Source: Thiocapsa sp.
GTDB lineage: Bacteria; Pseudomonadota; Gammaproteobacteria; Chromatiales; Chromatiaceae
Assembly (NCBI RefSeq): GCF_018399035.1
Contig: NZ_CP073760.1
Location: forward strand, 4,158,001-4,222,000
DNA: 64,000 nt
Direction: 5' to 3'
Position numbers and translations under genes: made by a program. This document shows, in pieces, positions 25,279 through 33,943 of this stretch. Numbering within the stretch: position 1 is the stretch's first letter; the number at the start of each line of letters is the position of its first letter. Under the pieces are notes generated by a model. It saw only the letters and a list, made by a program, of their open reading frames with translations, had not been told where the DNA came from and searched no databases.

Positions 25279-26580
25279 ATGTCTAGACGCGACCCGATCA
25301 AATCGATCTTGCTCGGCACGGGCCTGATGCTGGGTCTGAGCGCCGGATCCATCGCCCAAGCCGCGGACGACACCATCAAGGTCGGGGTCTTGCACTCTCT
25401 CTCGGGCACCATGGCGATCAGCGAGACGACGCTGAAAGACACCGTGCTGATGCTGGTGGAGGAGCAAAACAAGAAGGGCGGGTTGCTCGGCAAGCAACTC
25501 GAAGCCGTCGTGGTGGACCCCGCCTCGGACTGGCCGCTCTTCGCCGAGAAGGCGCGCGAGCTGCTCACCAAGGATAAGGTTGACGTGGTCTTCGGGTGCT
25601 GGACCTCGGTGTCGCGCAAGTCCGTGCTGCCGGTCTTCGAGGAGCTCAACGGACTCCTTTTCTACCCCGTTCAGTACGAGGGCGAAGAGTCCTCCAAGAA
25701 CGTCTTTTACACGGGTGCCGCGCCGAATCAGCAGGCGATCCCGGCGGTCGACTATCTCAAGGACGAGCTCGGGGTCGAGCGCTGGGTGCTCGCCGGCACG
25801 GACTATGTCTATCCGCGCACCACCAACAAGATCCTCGATGCCTACCTCAAGCAAAACGGGGTCGCCGCAGAGGACATCATGATCAACTACACGCCCTTCG
25901 GTCATTCGGATTGGCAGTCCATCGTCTCCGACATCAAGCGTTTCGGCTCCGCGGGCAAAAAGACCGCCGTGGTCTCGACCATCAACGGCGACGCCAACGT
26001 TCCCTTCTACAAAGAGCTGGGCAACCAGGGCGTCGCCGCCGAGGACATCCCGGTCATCGCCTTCTCGGTCGGCGAGGAAGAGCTCTCGGGTATCGACACC
26101 AAGCCGCTGGTCGGCCATCTCGCCGCCTGGAACTACTTCATGAGCGTCGACGATCCCGCGAATGCAGCCTTCATCGAGACCTGGCACGGCTTCACCAAGA
26201 ACGACAAGCGGGTGACCAACGATCCGATGGAGGCACACAAGATCGGCTTCGATCTCTGGGTCCAGGCGGTCGAGAAGGCCGGCACCACGGATCCGGATGC
26301 GGTGCAGGCGGCGATCATCGGTCTGGAGACCAAGAACCTCACGGGCGGGACCGCGAAGATGCTGCCCAACCATCACATCACCAAACCGGTGCTGATCGGC
26401 GAGATCCAGGAAGACGGTCAGTTCGCCGTCGTCTGGGCGACCGAAGAAGAGGTCCCCGGCGACGCCTGGTCCGACTTCCTCGAAGGCTCCAAGGATCTGA
26501 CCGCCGATTGGACCCCTCCGGTCATGTGCGGCAACTTCAATACCCTGACCCAGACCTGCCTCGGGGCGCAGGCGCAATAG
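25279..26580 (+). CDS. urtA: urea ABC transporter, substrate-binding protein
   Basis: 433 residues with a signal peptide ending at about AQA/AD (GTGLMLGLSAGSIAQAADDT). The periplasmic Leu/Ile/Val-like binding fold shows IKVGVLHSLSGTMAISETTL and VVFGCWTSVSRKSVLPVFEE; LNGLLFYPVQYEGEESSKNV is specific for the UrtA/FmdD group. It captures urea or short amides in the periplasm and delivers them to UrtB-UrtC. GGAG lies about 10 nt upstream of ATG 25279. urtB follows after a 354-bp gap filled with palindromic repeats. Confidence 0.95.
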   Translation: MSRRDPIKSILLGTGLMLGLSAGSIAQAADDTIKVGVLHSLSGTMAISETTLKDTVLMLVEEQNKKGGLLGKQLEAVVVDPASDWPLFAEKARELLTKDKVDVVFGCWTSVSRKSVLPVFEELNGLLFYPVQYEGEESSKNVFYTGAAPNQQAIPAVDYLKDELGVERWVLAGTDYVYPRTTNKILDAYLKQNGVAAEDIMINYTPFGHSDWQSIVSDIKRFGSAGKKTAVVSTINGDANVPFYKELGNQGVAAEDIPVIAFSVGEEELSGIDTKPLVGHLAAWNYFMSVDDPANAAFIETWHGFTKNDKRVTNDPMEAHKIGFDLWVQAVEKAGTTDPDAVQAAIIGLETKNLTGGTAKMLPNHHITKPVLIGEIQEDGQFAVVWATEEEVPGDAWSDFLEGSKDLTADWTPPVMCGNFNTLTQTCLGAQAQ

Positions 26581-26584
26581 TCAT

Positions 26585-26709
26585 TGAACCGCGTCCTGTT
26601 GAACCGCGTCCGGCGGGTTAAGCGCTGTTTGAAGTCTGGGCTCGACTTGGCGTGAGTCCATGAGCCCGGAGGTGGACGCGGTTCAAGTGTTTTGTTCGGA
26701 CGCGGTTCA
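26585..26709. repeat. nested palindromic units between urtA and urtB
   Basis: An outer pair TGAACCGCGTCC (26585) / GGACGCGGTTCA (ending 26709) encloses an inner complete 86-bp unit with the same ends (26600-26685). This looks like one unit inserted into or next to another. The unit belongs to the same end-sequence family as 31711, 37780, 52843 and 63242. It sits just downstream of the urtA stop. Confidence 0.82.
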
Positions 26710-26765
26710 GGTGATTTCCGGGAAAGGATCGACCGGCCTGTAGGGGCGAATTCATTCGCCCCTTG
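26709..26765. repeat. dispersed repeat with GTGATTTCCGGGAAAGGATCGACC
   Basis: The sequence from about 26709 (AGGTGATTTCCGGGAAAGG) is shared with 54046-54072 and, more weakly, with about 60200-60225. It is followed by a GGGGCGAAT...ATTCGCCCC hairpin (about 26743-26763). It probably forms a stem-loop in the urtA-urtB spacer. Confidence 0.6.
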
Positions 26766-26934
26766 GTCTTCCGGTCACGCGCAGTCGGGATACTGTTTCA
26801 ATGATGATCCGGTTCGGTCAGCCCGTTTCCCGCTGGCTCGAAGTGGCTGGACGCGGCTTCGACGTCGGATTTCGCCGATGAATCAATGGGGCATTTCAGG
26901 ACGGCCTCGGACCGCAGCGAGTATCAAGATGCCC

Positions 26935-28566
26935 ATGAGTCCGATACGCCGATCACGACGATTTCCGCACCTGGGGGGCCTTGGCCTCGTCTTTGGTGTC
27001 CTGATGTTGATGGTGCTGCCGCTCGGCAGCCTCGCCGATGAGATCGACGCGGCCTTGATCGATCTGAGCGACCGCTCGTTCGAGGTGAAGCAGGCCGCGG
27101 TCGACGTGATTGCCGTCGGCGGCGATCCGCGCGCCGCGACGCTCCTCGAAGCCCTGTTGGGCGGCAACCTCTATGCCCGCGAGTCGGACCGGCGCCCGGT
27201 CCTGGTCGCGTCCGCTCCCGGCGGGTATCGACTCACCGACGCACTCGACGGCAGCGATCTCGGCGAGGTCGAGCGCGGCGCCGTGAAGAAGATCACGATC
27301 AACAACCGCATGCGCAACCAGCTGCGCACGGCGATCGCCGCCCTCACGCTGGCGAGTCCCGATCCGGCGGTTCGCCTCAAAGCCGCGCAGCAGATGCTCG
27401 GCGACGCCGACCCGATCGTGGTCGAGGCGATCCGCGAGCAGCTCGGGCGCGAGGACGACCAGCGCGTCCGCGATTATTTGGACCTGAGCCTGGCACTGGC
27501 CAGTCTTCGGGACGAGGCTCCGGCGGCCCGGCTCACCGCAGTGAACGCGCTTTCGGGCAGTCTTTATCCGGCCGCACGCAACGCCCTGACCAAGCTGCTG
27601 AGCGACGAACCCGACCCGGAGGTGCGCGCCGCCGCCGAGCGCTCACTCGCCGCGATCGAGCAGAAGCTCAAGCTCAACGCGGCGGCGGAGACGCTCTTCT
27701 TCGGGCTCAGCCTCGGCTCGGTCCTGGTGCTCGCGGCCATCGGTCTGGCGATCACCTTCGGGGTCATGGGCGTCATCAACATGGCCCACGGCGAGCTGAT
27801 CATGATCGGGGCCTATACGACCTATCTGGTCCAGCAGGCGATGCCCGGATTCCTCGACTACTCGTTGTTCGTCGCCATCCCGGCGGCCTTCGTGGTCGCC
27901 GGGCTGCTGGGGATCCTGATCGAGCGCACCGTCATCCGCTTCCTCTACGGCCGACCGCTGGAAACCCTCCTGGCCACCTTCGGCATCAGTCTGATCCTTC
28001 AGCAACTGGTGCGCACGACCATCTCGGCCCAGAACGTCGCCGTGCAGAATCCGTCCTGGATGAGCGGGGCGCTTCAGATCAATCCGGCGCTCGCCTTGAC
28101 CTACAATCGGCTCTATATCCTGATCTTCGCCTTGATGGTCTTCGTGGCCCTGCTGCTCATCCTCAAGCGCACCGCCTTGGGGCTGCAGGTGCGGGCGGTC
28201 GCCCAGAACCGGGCGATGGCGCGCTCCATGGGCGTGCGCTCGGCGCGGGTCGATGCGCTCACCTTCGGCCTAGGTGCCGGCGTGGCGGGTGTGGCCGGCG
28301 TCGCCTTGTCCCAGCTCACCAACGTCGGCCCCAACATGGGGCAGGCGTACATCATCGACTCCTTCATGGTCGTGGTCTTCGGCGGGGTCGGGAATCTCTG
28401 GGGAACCCTGGTTGCCGGCTTGACCCTAGGCGTGGCCAACAAGCTGATGGAGCCCTGGGCCGGCGCCGTGCTCGCCAAGATCCTGGTGCTGGTCTTCATC
28501 ATCCTCTTTATCCAGAAGCGTCCGCGCGGGCTCTTCCCGCAACGCGGCCGCGCGGCCGACGGCTAG
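26935..28566 (+). CDS. urtB: urea ABC transporter, permease UrtB
   Basis: 543 residues from ATG 26935 (MSPIRRSRRFPHLGG; ATG 26929 and 26878 are possible). A signal sequence (LVFGVLMLMVLPLGSLADEI) leads into a ~220-residue HEAT-like periplasmic domain with repeats of the type DPAVRLKAAQQML and DPEVRAAAERSL. Eight or so membrane helices follow, beginning ETLFFGLSLGSVLVLAAIGL, with GVMGVINMAHGELIMIGAY characteristic of LivH/UrtB permeases. The periplasmic HEAT domain is usual for UrtB. With UrtC it forms the inner-membrane channel. The next 411 bp up to urtC are repeats. Confidence 0.93.
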   Translation: MSPIRRSRRFPHLGGLGLVFGVLMLMVLPLGSLADEIDAALIDLSDRSFEVKQAAVDVIAVGGDPRAATLLEALLGGNLYARESDRRPVLVASAPGGYRLTDALDGSDLGEVERGAVKKITINNRMRNQLRTAIAALTLASPDPAVRLKAAQQMLGDADPIVVEAIREQLGREDDQRVRDYLDLSLALASLRDEAPAARLTAVNALSGSLYPAARNALTKLLSDEPDPEVRAAAERSLAAIEQKLKLNAAAETLFFGLSLGSVLVLAAIGLAITFGVMGVINMAHGELIMIGAYTTYLVQQAMPGFLDYSLFVAIPAAFVVAGLLGILIERTVIRFLYGRPLETLLATFGISLILQQLVRTTISAQNVAVQNPSWMSGALQINPALALTYNRLYILIFALMVFVALLLILKRTALGLQVRAVAQNRAMARSMGVRSARVDALTFGLGAGVAGVAGVALSQLTNVGPNMGQAYIIDSFMVVVFGGVGNLWGTLVAGLTLGVANKLMEPWAGAVLAKILVLVFIILFIQKRPRGLFPQRGRAADG

Positions 28567-28597
28567 TGGTCCGCTGTCGAAATCCCGAGACCGTTTG

Positions 28598-28721
28598 AGC
28601 GCCTCGAGCAGCACGACAGATGTGCCGGCCCCGTTCGTTGTCGTTGTCGTTGTCGACCATCGATACGACAACGACAACGAAAAGGATCTCGGACGGTCTC
28701 GGAATTTCCGAACCGTTGCAC
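28598..28721. repeat. TTGTCG/CGACAA hairpin repeat, copy D1
   Basis: CGTTGTCGTTGTCGTTGTCG is followed after a short loop containing ATCGAT by CGACAACGACAACG (about 28634-28680), forming a long hairpin. The flank GATCTCGGACGGTCTCGGAA and the upstream AGCACGACAGATGTG are shared with copy D2 at 35296-35395, so the repeat is longer than the hairpin. It lies directly upstream of dimeric repeat A2. Confidence 0.8.
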
Positions 28722-28914
28722 TAAACCGCGTCCAGAGCGAGATGCTCACTTTCGAGTGAGTTCGAAGTTTGGTGAATCCACGACCCTTAGCGGGGGACGC
28801 GGTTTAAAATTTTATATTTTTTAATACTTTAAACCGCGCCGGCTCCAGCGGTTGTGAAATCCGCCGAGGCCGATCCCATCCAAAAACATCGCATACCGCA
28901 CTGGGCGCGGTTTA
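28722..28914. repeat. dimeric palindromic-unit repeat, copy A2 (urtB-urtC spacer)
   Basis: 193 bp, over 95% identical by eye to copy A1 and in the same orientation: two halves with ends TAAACCGCG/CGCGGTTTA joined by the AT-rich spacer. It separates urtB from urtC in what is normally a compact operon. It ends 63 bp before the urtC start, leaving the ribosome site GGAGAGACGAG intact. Confidence 0.92.
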
Positions 28915-28977
28915 GACGGTTCGGTGGGATGAGGAAAACCGACAGGTTGAGTTTTTTGAGGTTTCGGAGAGACGAGT

Positions 28978-30108
28978 ATGGGTGTGATCAGTGTCATGCG
29001 AGGTGACAGAGGCGGACAGGCGATGCTGGCCGTCCTGCTGGTCGTCGCGGTCGTGGTACCGATCCTGAATCTGGTCGTGCCCGAGTCCAGCCCCTGGCAT
29101 GTTTCCACCTACACCGTGACCCTACTCGGCAAATATCTGACCTATGCGCTGCTCGCCGTCGCGGTTGATCTGGTGTGGGGTTATCTGGGCATCCTGAGTC
29201 TGGGCCATGCCGCCTTCTTCGGCCTCGGCGGCTATGCGATGGGCATGTATTTGATGCGTCAGATCGGCGATCGCGGTGTCTATGGTCACCCGGTGCTGCC
29301 GGATTTTATGGTCTTTCTGAACTGGTCGGAGCTACCCTGGTTTTGGCAGGGCTTCGACCTCTTCTGGTTCGCCGCGCTCATGGCCATCCTGATTCCGGGC
29401 GCGCTCGCCTTCGTCTTCGGTTATCTTGCCTTCCGCTCTAGGGTCACCGGCGTCTATCTCTCCATCATGACCCAGGCGCTGACCTATGCCCTGATGCTGG
29501 CCTTCTTCCGCAACGAGATGGGCTTCGGCGGCAACAACGGTCTGACCGACTTCAAGGACATCCTGGGATTCGATCTGAAGAGCGACGCGACCCGGATCGG
29601 TCTCTTTCTCGCCTCGGCGGGCGCCTTGGCGATCGGCTATCTGGCCTGTCGCTGGATCGTCACCTCGCGGCTCGGGCGCGTGGCGGTCGCGATCCGCGAC
29701 GCCGAGGCGCGCACCCGCTTCATCGGATACCGGGTGGACCGGGTCAAGCTCGCCATCTTCACCTTCTCGGCGATGCTCGCGGGCGTGGCCGGGGCGCTCT
29801 ATGTCCCGCAGGTCGGCATCATCAATCCGGGCGAGTTCTCGCCGCTCAACTCCATCGAGCTGGTGATCTGGGTGGCCATCGGGGGTCGCGCGACGCTCTA
29901 CGGTGCCGTCATCGGCGCCATCCTGGTCAACTACGGCAAGACCTATTTCACCGGCGCCTTCCCCGAGGCATGGCTGTTCGCCCTGGGTGCGCTCTTCGTG
30001 ATCGTCACACTCTTCCTGCCCAAGGGTATCGCCGGGCTGGTCGGCATGATCCGAACCTGGCGACGATCGCGATCCCCTGCCGCATCCGCAGCGGAGACGG
30101 CGCCATGA
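28978..30108 (+). CDS. urtC: urea ABC transporter, permease UrtC
   Basis: 376 residues, nine or so membrane helices. LLAVAVDLVWGYLGILSLGH and AAFFGLGGYAMGMYLMRQIG are the LivM/UrtC signature, and VYLSIMTQALTYALMLAFFR and FGGNNGLTDF match UrtC closely. Start ATG 28978 follows a good GGAGAGACGAG site. The stop overlaps the urtD start (ATGA at 30105-30108), so UrtC and UrtD are translationally coupled. Together with UrtB it forms the transmembrane urea path. Confidence 0.95.
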   Translation: MGVISVMRGDRGGQAMLAVLLVVAVVVPILNLVVPESSPWHVSTYTVTLLGKYLTYALLAVAVDLVWGYLGILSLGHAAFFGLGGYAMGMYLMRQIGDRGVYGHPVLPDFMVFLNWSELPWFWQGFDLFWFAALMAILIPGALAFVFGYLAFRSRVTGVYLSIMTQALTYALMLAFFRNEMGFGGNNGLTDFKDILGFDLKSDATRIGLFLASAGALAIGYLACRWIVTSRLGRVAVAIRDAEARTRFIGYRVDRVKLAIFTFSAMLAGVAGALYVPQVGIINPGEFSPLNSIELVIWVAIGGRATLYGAVIGAILVNYGKTYFTGAFPEAWLFALGALFVIVTLFLPKGIAGLVGMIRTWRRSRSPAASAAETAP

Positions 30109-30935
30109 AACCGGTCGAGCAACTGCGCGAATCCATGCGCAAGGACCGGCAGTGGAGCTTTATGTACTCCATGCTGGATCTGGAGCTGGATGTCAGCCAG
30201 GGCGTGATCCTCTATCTGGAAGACGTCAGCGTCAGCTTCGATGGCTTCAAGGCGATCAATAATCTCAACTTTTACGTCAACGCCGGCGAGCTGCGCTGCG
30301 TGATCGGCCCGAACGGGGCCGGCAAGACGACCATGATGGACATCATCACCGGCAAGACCCGCCCGGATACCGGCAGCGCCTATTTCGGGCGGACCATCGA
30401 TCTGCTGCGACTCTCCGAGCCCGAGATCGCCGCGCTCGGGATCGGCCGAAAATTCCAGAAGCCGACGGTCTTCGAGTCCCACAGCGTCTTCGAGAACCTC
30501 GAGCTCGCGATGGCCGGCGACAAACGCGTCTTCCCGACCCTGTTTGCGCGAATCAGCGGCGAGCAACACGACCGCATCCACGAGGTCCTGGGAATCATCG
30601 GTCTCCAGGAGCAGACCCACCGGGAGGCCGGTGCGCTCTCGCACGGCCAGAAGCAATGGCTCGAGATCGGCATGCTGCTGATGCAGGACCCCCATCTGCT
30701 GCTGGTCGACGAGCCGGTCGCGGGAATGACGCACCAGGAGATGGACCGCACGGCTGAGCTGCTGCTCTCGCTGGAGGGCAAGCACTCCGTGGTGGTGGTC
30801 GAGCACGACATGGACTTCGTCCGCTCCATCGCCAAGCGCGTCACCGTCCTGCATCAGGGCTCGGTCCTCGCCGAAGGCAGCATGGACGAGGTGCAGAACG
30901 ACCCGCGCGTGGTCGAGGTCTATCTGGGGGAGTAA
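30105..30935 (+). CDS. urtD: urea ABC transporter, ATPase UrtD
   Basis: 276 residues starting MKPVEQLRESMRKDRQWSFM. ABC motifs are complete: Walker A GPNGAGKTT (about residue 68), signature LSHGQKQWLEIGMLLMQ and Walker B LLLVDEPVAGM, with the switch His in VVVEHDMDF. The GAGKTT plus RKFQKPTVFESHSVFENLEL pattern is typical of UrtD/LivG. It powers urea import as a heterodimer with UrtE. Its partner urtE lies 860 bp further on, past a DUF29 gene and repeats. Confidence 0.95.
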   Translation: MKPVEQLRESMRKDRQWSFMYSMLDLELDVSQGVILYLEDVSVSFDGFKAINNLNFYVNAGELRCVIGPNGAGKTTMMDIITGKTRPDTGSAYFGRTIDLLRLSEPEIAALGIGRKFQKPTVFESHSVFENLELAMAGDKRVFPTLFARISGEQHDRIHEVLGIIGLQEQTHREAGALSHGQKQWLEIGMLLMQDPHLLLVDEPVAGMTHQEMDRTAELLLSLEGKHSVVVVEHDMDFVRSIAKRVTVLHQGSVLAEGSMDEVQNDPRVVEVYLGE

Positions 30936-31010
30936 TCCCGATGGGGATTTCCTCATGTATCCTGTTCGAGACGACGCGCCACGCGCGCGAATGCGCTCGG
31001 AGACCACGCG

Positions 31011-31442
31011 ATGACGACGGAATACGATCAAGACTTCTATGCCTGGTCGCGAGAGCAGGCCAGCCTGCTGCGCTCCGGCCAATACGGGCGACTGGATGTC
31101 ACGCACCTCGTCGAGGAGATCGAGGACTTGGGCAAACGAGAACGGCGCGCGTTGGAAAGTCGGCTCGCCGTCTTGCTGGGTCATCTCCTCAAATGGCAGT
31201 ACCAGCCGGGTTATCCGGGCCGCAAATCCTGGCGCGCGACCATCAACACCCAACGCCGCGCGATCGCCAAGCTGCTCGACGAGAACCCGAGCTTGGCCGC
31301 TAGATTGGACGAGATCATCCGCGATGCCTATCCGGACGCGATCGACCTCGCCGTTGCCGAGACGCCGCTGGACTATGATGACTTTCCGGAGGGCTGTCCC
31401 TGGGACCAGACGCAAATCCGAGGCACCTTCCTGCCCGGCTAA
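31011..31442 (+). CDS. DUF29 family protein inside the urt operon
   Basis: 143 residues, start ATG 31011 with CGGAGA 8-13 nt upstream. DYDQDFYAWSREQA-type opening (here EYDQDFYAWSREQASLLRSG), HLVEEIEDLGKRERRALESR, LAVLLGHLLKWQYQPGYPG and SWRATINTQRRAI are the DUF29 family pattern. DUF29 proteins are numerous paralogs in cyanobacteria and purple sulfur bacteria; function unknown. It separates urtD from urtE, an unusual position. The stop codon lies within the first bases of a degenerate palindromic unit. Confidence 0.9.
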   Translation: MTTEYDQDFYAWSREQASLLRSGQYGRLDVTHLVEEIEDLGKRERRALESRLAVLLGHLLKWQYQPGYPGRKSWRATINTQRRAIAKLLDENPSLAARLDEIIRDAYPDAIDLAVAETPLDYDDFPEGCPWDQTQIRGTFLPG

Positions 31443-31793
31443 AATGCGTCTCGAGCAATATGCGATGCGATCGCTTGGGACGAGCTGCCGATGAGTCTGC
31501 GACCTCGGCAGGGACGCGGTTTAGTGACGATTCAGAAACAAGGTGAACGCCTTGATGAACACGTAGGATGGGTAGAGCGTCAGCGAAACCCATCCTCCAA
31601 ACCGCCGCGTTGCCGGGTGTCGGTCCGATGCGCTTGGCGCGGGCTGGATGGGTTTCGCTGCGCTCTACCCATCCTACGTGTTTCTGTTGTTTTTGAATCC
31701 TTCCTTATCTTGAATCGCGTCGACTCCGAGGTTTTTCGGGGCATCGACGCGGCGGCACACGACGACATCGATTCTCACCTCGGACGCGATTCA
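31439..31793. repeat. composite repeat: palindromic unit, MITE-like B1, palindromic unit (upstream of urtE)
   Basis: Left, a degenerate unit from TAAAATGCGTC (about 31440) to GGACGCGGTTTA (31513). Middle, the B-type element (about 31513-31712): termini GTGACGATTCAGAAACA and TGTTTTTGAATCCTTCC are inverted repeats, and its core has GTAGGATGGGTAGAGCG...CGCTCTACCCATCCTAC (31563-31678). Right, an 83-bp unit TGAATCGCGTCGACTCC...GACGCGATTCA (31711-31793), ending 2 bp before the urtE ATG, so it overlaps the urtE leader and leaves no standard ribosome site. Confidence 0.85.
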
Positions 31794-31795
31794 AT

Positions 31796-32491
31796 ATGCT
31801 TCAGATTTCGGGACTCAATCAGTTCTACGGCGAGAGCCACACGCTCTGGGATCTGGATGTCGAGATCCCGCAGGGGCAGTGCACCTGCGTCATGGGTCGC
31901 AACGGGGTCGGCAAGACCACGCTGATGCAATGCATCATGGGGCTGCTCCCGTTGCGGTCCGGCTCCCTGAGCTATCAGGGTCAGGATCTCGCGCGTCTCA
32001 CCGCCGAGCGTCGCGCGCCGCTCGGGATCGGCTATGTCCCGCAAGGTCGGCAGATCTTCCCGTTGCTGAGCGTCGAGGAGAATCTGCGCATCGGTCTCGC
32101 CGCGCGGCCCGATCGCGCCAAACAGATCCCCGGCTACATCTTCGAGCTCTTCCCGGTGCTCAAGGAGATGCTCGGGCGCCGCGGCGGCGATCTTTCAGGC
32201 GGTCAACAACAACAGTTGGCCATCGGCCGGGCACTCGTCATCGACCCCAAGCTCCTGATCCTCGACGAGCCCACCGAAGGCATCCAACCCAACATCGTCC
32301 ATGAGATCGGCGACATCATCCGCCGCCTCATGACCGATCTGAACCTGACCGTCATCCTGGTCGAGCAGAAGCTCCCCTTCGCCCGCCGCGTCGCCGATCG
32401 GTTCATTATTCTCGACCGCGGACGGCTGATGGCGAGCGGTGGGATGCCCGATCTGACCGAGGATCTCGTGAAGCAATACCTGACGGTGTGA
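31796..32491 (+). CDS. urtE: urea ABC transporter, ATPase UrtE
   Basis: 231 residues starting MLQISGLNQFYGESHTLWDL. Walker A GRNGVGKTT (about residue 36), signature LSGGQQQQLAIGRALV, Walker B LLILDEPTEGIQP and switch His position replaced in ILVEQKLPFARR by Gln, as is usual in LivF/UrtE proteins. It pairs with UrtD. Its leader is unusual: the preceding 83 bp are a palindromic unit whose end touches the start codon. Expression may therefore depend on a distant promoter or atypical translation initiation. Confidence 0.95.
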   Translation: MLQISGLNQFYGESHTLWDLDVEIPQGQCTCVMGRNGVGKTTLMQCIMGLLPLRSGSLSYQGQDLARLTAERRAPLGIGYVPQGRQIFPLLSVEENLRIGLAARPDRAKQIPGYIFELFPVLKEMLGRRGGDLSGGQQQQLAIGRALVIDPKLLILDEPTEGIQPNIVHEIGDIIRRLMTDLNLTVILVEQKLPFARRVADRFIILDRGRLMASGGMPDLTEDLVKQYLTV

Positions 32492-32574
32492 GTCCGAGCG
32501 GCGATGCGGGGCTCGTTGGACTTCGCTCTCGCACGCCCCTATCGGCCATCGGCGATTTCCGCATAACTCCGACC

Positions 32575-32652
32575 CGTAGGTTGTGCTGACGGCAGGAAGC
32601 ACAACTTCCGCCGGCAGTCGGTTGTGCCTCGCACGGCTCGGCACAACCTACG
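32575..32652. repeat. GTAGGTTGTGC...GCACAACCTAC hairpin repeat, copy C1
   Basis: A 78-bp interrupted palindrome: CGTAGGTTGTGCTGACGG at the left and CGGCTCGGCACAACCTACG at the right, with an inner GGAAGCACAACTTCC arm. A second copy is at 58541-58617, and a fragment at 992-1012. It lies after urtE and may fold in the 3' transcript. Confidence 0.85.
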
Positions 32653-32664
32653 GCCCTGAGACTC

Positions 32665-32742
32665 GCACGGAGACACGGAGTCACGGAGACACGGCGCACA
32701 TTCAGGAAAGATCTCGTAATCTCCGTGTCTCCGTGTGAGATA
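32665..32742. repeat. CACGGAGACACGG direct/inverted repeats
   Basis: CGCACGGAGACACGGAGTCACGGAGACACGG at the left pairs with CCGTGTCTCCGTGTG (about 32721-32735). This is a stem-forming simple repeat between urtE and the convergent thioesterase gene, and may terminate transcription from either side. Confidence 0.7.
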
Positions 32743-32749
32743 TTTCGAG

Positions 32750-33193
32750 CTATAACCCCGAGTGCTCGGCAAGCGCCTCGCGTTTCCGATACACCGTCCC
32801 CTGAAAGAGCGCGATCAGGGTCTGCTCATCGTCGCGGATGCGGATCAGATAGGTGGCGAGCTTGGGGTTGATCGAGACCTCTTCGGCCTCGGCGACGAGT
32901 GTCCCGCCGCGGGCGGAGGTCATGTAGGAGATGGTCACGTTGATCCCGAGCGCGACCGTGCCGTGTGAGTTGGACGCGACCGCGAAGACCAGATCGGCTA
33001 GGCTGAAGATGGCGGCGCCGTGGACGACGCCGACGGCGTTGCGGTGGTGGTCATGGATCTCGAGCTTGGCCTTGGCCCGGCCGGGCGCCATCTCCAGCAG
33101 CTCGATGCCGACATGTGCGGCGAAACGGTCCTTGAGAAAGAAGTCCTTCAGATCGGCCTGGGTCGGCTGAGGGGGCAACTGGGGGTTCGTCAT
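32750..33193 (-). CDS. PaaI-like hotdog-fold thioesterase
   Basis: 147 residues from ATG 33193 (MTNPQLPPQPTQADLKDFFL); an upstream ATG at 33244 gives an unlikely leader. Hotdog-fold features: FAAHVGIELLEMAPGRAKAK, HRNAVGVVHGAAIFSLADLV (the HGG/HGA active-site region with the following Asp) and GTVYRKREAL at the end. Such proteins hydrolyse acyl- or aryl-CoA esters in the cytosol. It is divergent from the MlaC-like gene (122 bp between the starts). Substrate not predictable. Confidence 0.85.
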   Translation of the reverse strand: MTNPQLPPQPTQADLKDFFLKDRFAAHVGIELLEMAPGRAKAKLEIHDHHRNAVGVVHGAAIFSLADLVFAVASNSHGTVALGINVTISYMTSARGGTLVAEAEEVSINPKLATYLIRIRDDEQTLIALFQGTVYRKREALAEHSGL

Positions 33194-33314
33194 GGGTCTC
33201 TCCTTCACGACTGATGATCCGAATGTCGTCGAGCGGGCATGCAACCGCTTCGCCGGACGCGGTGTCGAAGTTTACCCCTACAGGAAACCGGACAACCGGA
33301 TCGGATATCGCCCT

Positions 33315-33941
33315 ATGACCCCAGTGAACTATCGCGCCCTCTGGGCGACGCTTCTTGTGTTCCAATGCGCCGTGTTCTTCCCGGCGACGGCTTACAGCGG
33401 GCTGAATGAGCCGCAACGCATCATCCAGCAGGTCTCGGACGGACTGATGCAGGTGCTGCGCGAGGATCGGAATCTGCTCGAGACCGACCCCGGCTATGTC
33501 CATCGTCTGGTCGACGAGCTGTTCTTGCCGCATGTGGACGTCCCGCGCGTCTCGGCCTTGGCGCTCGGACCCTATTGGCGGGATGCGACGCCGGAGCAGC
33601 GCCGGGTGTTCCAAGTGGAGTTTCAGCGGCTCTTGATCCAGACCTATGCCTCCGCGCTCGACGCGCTCAGCGCATGGGACATCCGCTTCTTACCCATGCA
33701 GTTGGAGCCCGGCGCCACGCGCACACTCGTGCGCACCGAGATCCAGCAGCCGGGCGGGCAGTCCGTGCGGGTGGACTATCGGATGGCCTACAGCGACGGG
33801 CGTTGGCGAGCCTACGACGTGGCGGTTCAGGAGATCAGCCTGCTGGCCTCGTATCGCAACCAGTTCACCTCGGTGGCGCAGCGGCGCGGCCTCGACGGGT
33901 TGCTCGAGGAGTTGACGACCCGGAACGATACCCGGCGTTGA
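33315..33941 (+). CDS. MlaC/Ttg2D-like periplasmic lipid-transfer protein
   Basis: 208 residues from ATG 33315, with a signal peptide (YRALWATLLVFQCAVFFPATAYS). The mature part has EPQRIIQQVSDGLMQVLRED, GPYWRDATPEQRRVFQVEFQ, LLIQTYASAL and GRWRAYDVAVQEISLLASYR with NQF, the MlaC signature (PF05494). MlaC ferries phospholipids between the outer and inner membrane, but the other mla genes are not in this window. A longer frame starts at 33192 but lacks a signal. The gene is followed immediately by a lone second-half palindromic unit. Confidence 0.88.
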   Translation: MTPVNYRALWATLLVFQCAVFFPATAYSGLNEPQRIIQQVSDGLMQVLREDRNLLETDPGYVHRLVDELFLPHVDVPRVSALALGPYWRDATPEQRRVFQVEFQRLLIQTYASALDALSAWDIRFLPMQLEPGATRTLVRTEIQQPGGQSVRVDYRMAYSDGRWRAYDVAVQEISLLASYRNQFTSVAQRRGLDGLLEELTTRNDTRR

Positions 33942-33943
33942 CC

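Noticed and set aside
26692..26934. N-terminal extension of urtB back to 26692
   Set aside because: The extension is translated repeat DNA. The signal peptide starts at the ATG at 26935, as in the family.
28630..28690. CRISPR-like direct repeats (GTCGTT arrays)
   Set aside because: These are short tandem arms of one hairpin, without spacers of constant length and without cas genes.
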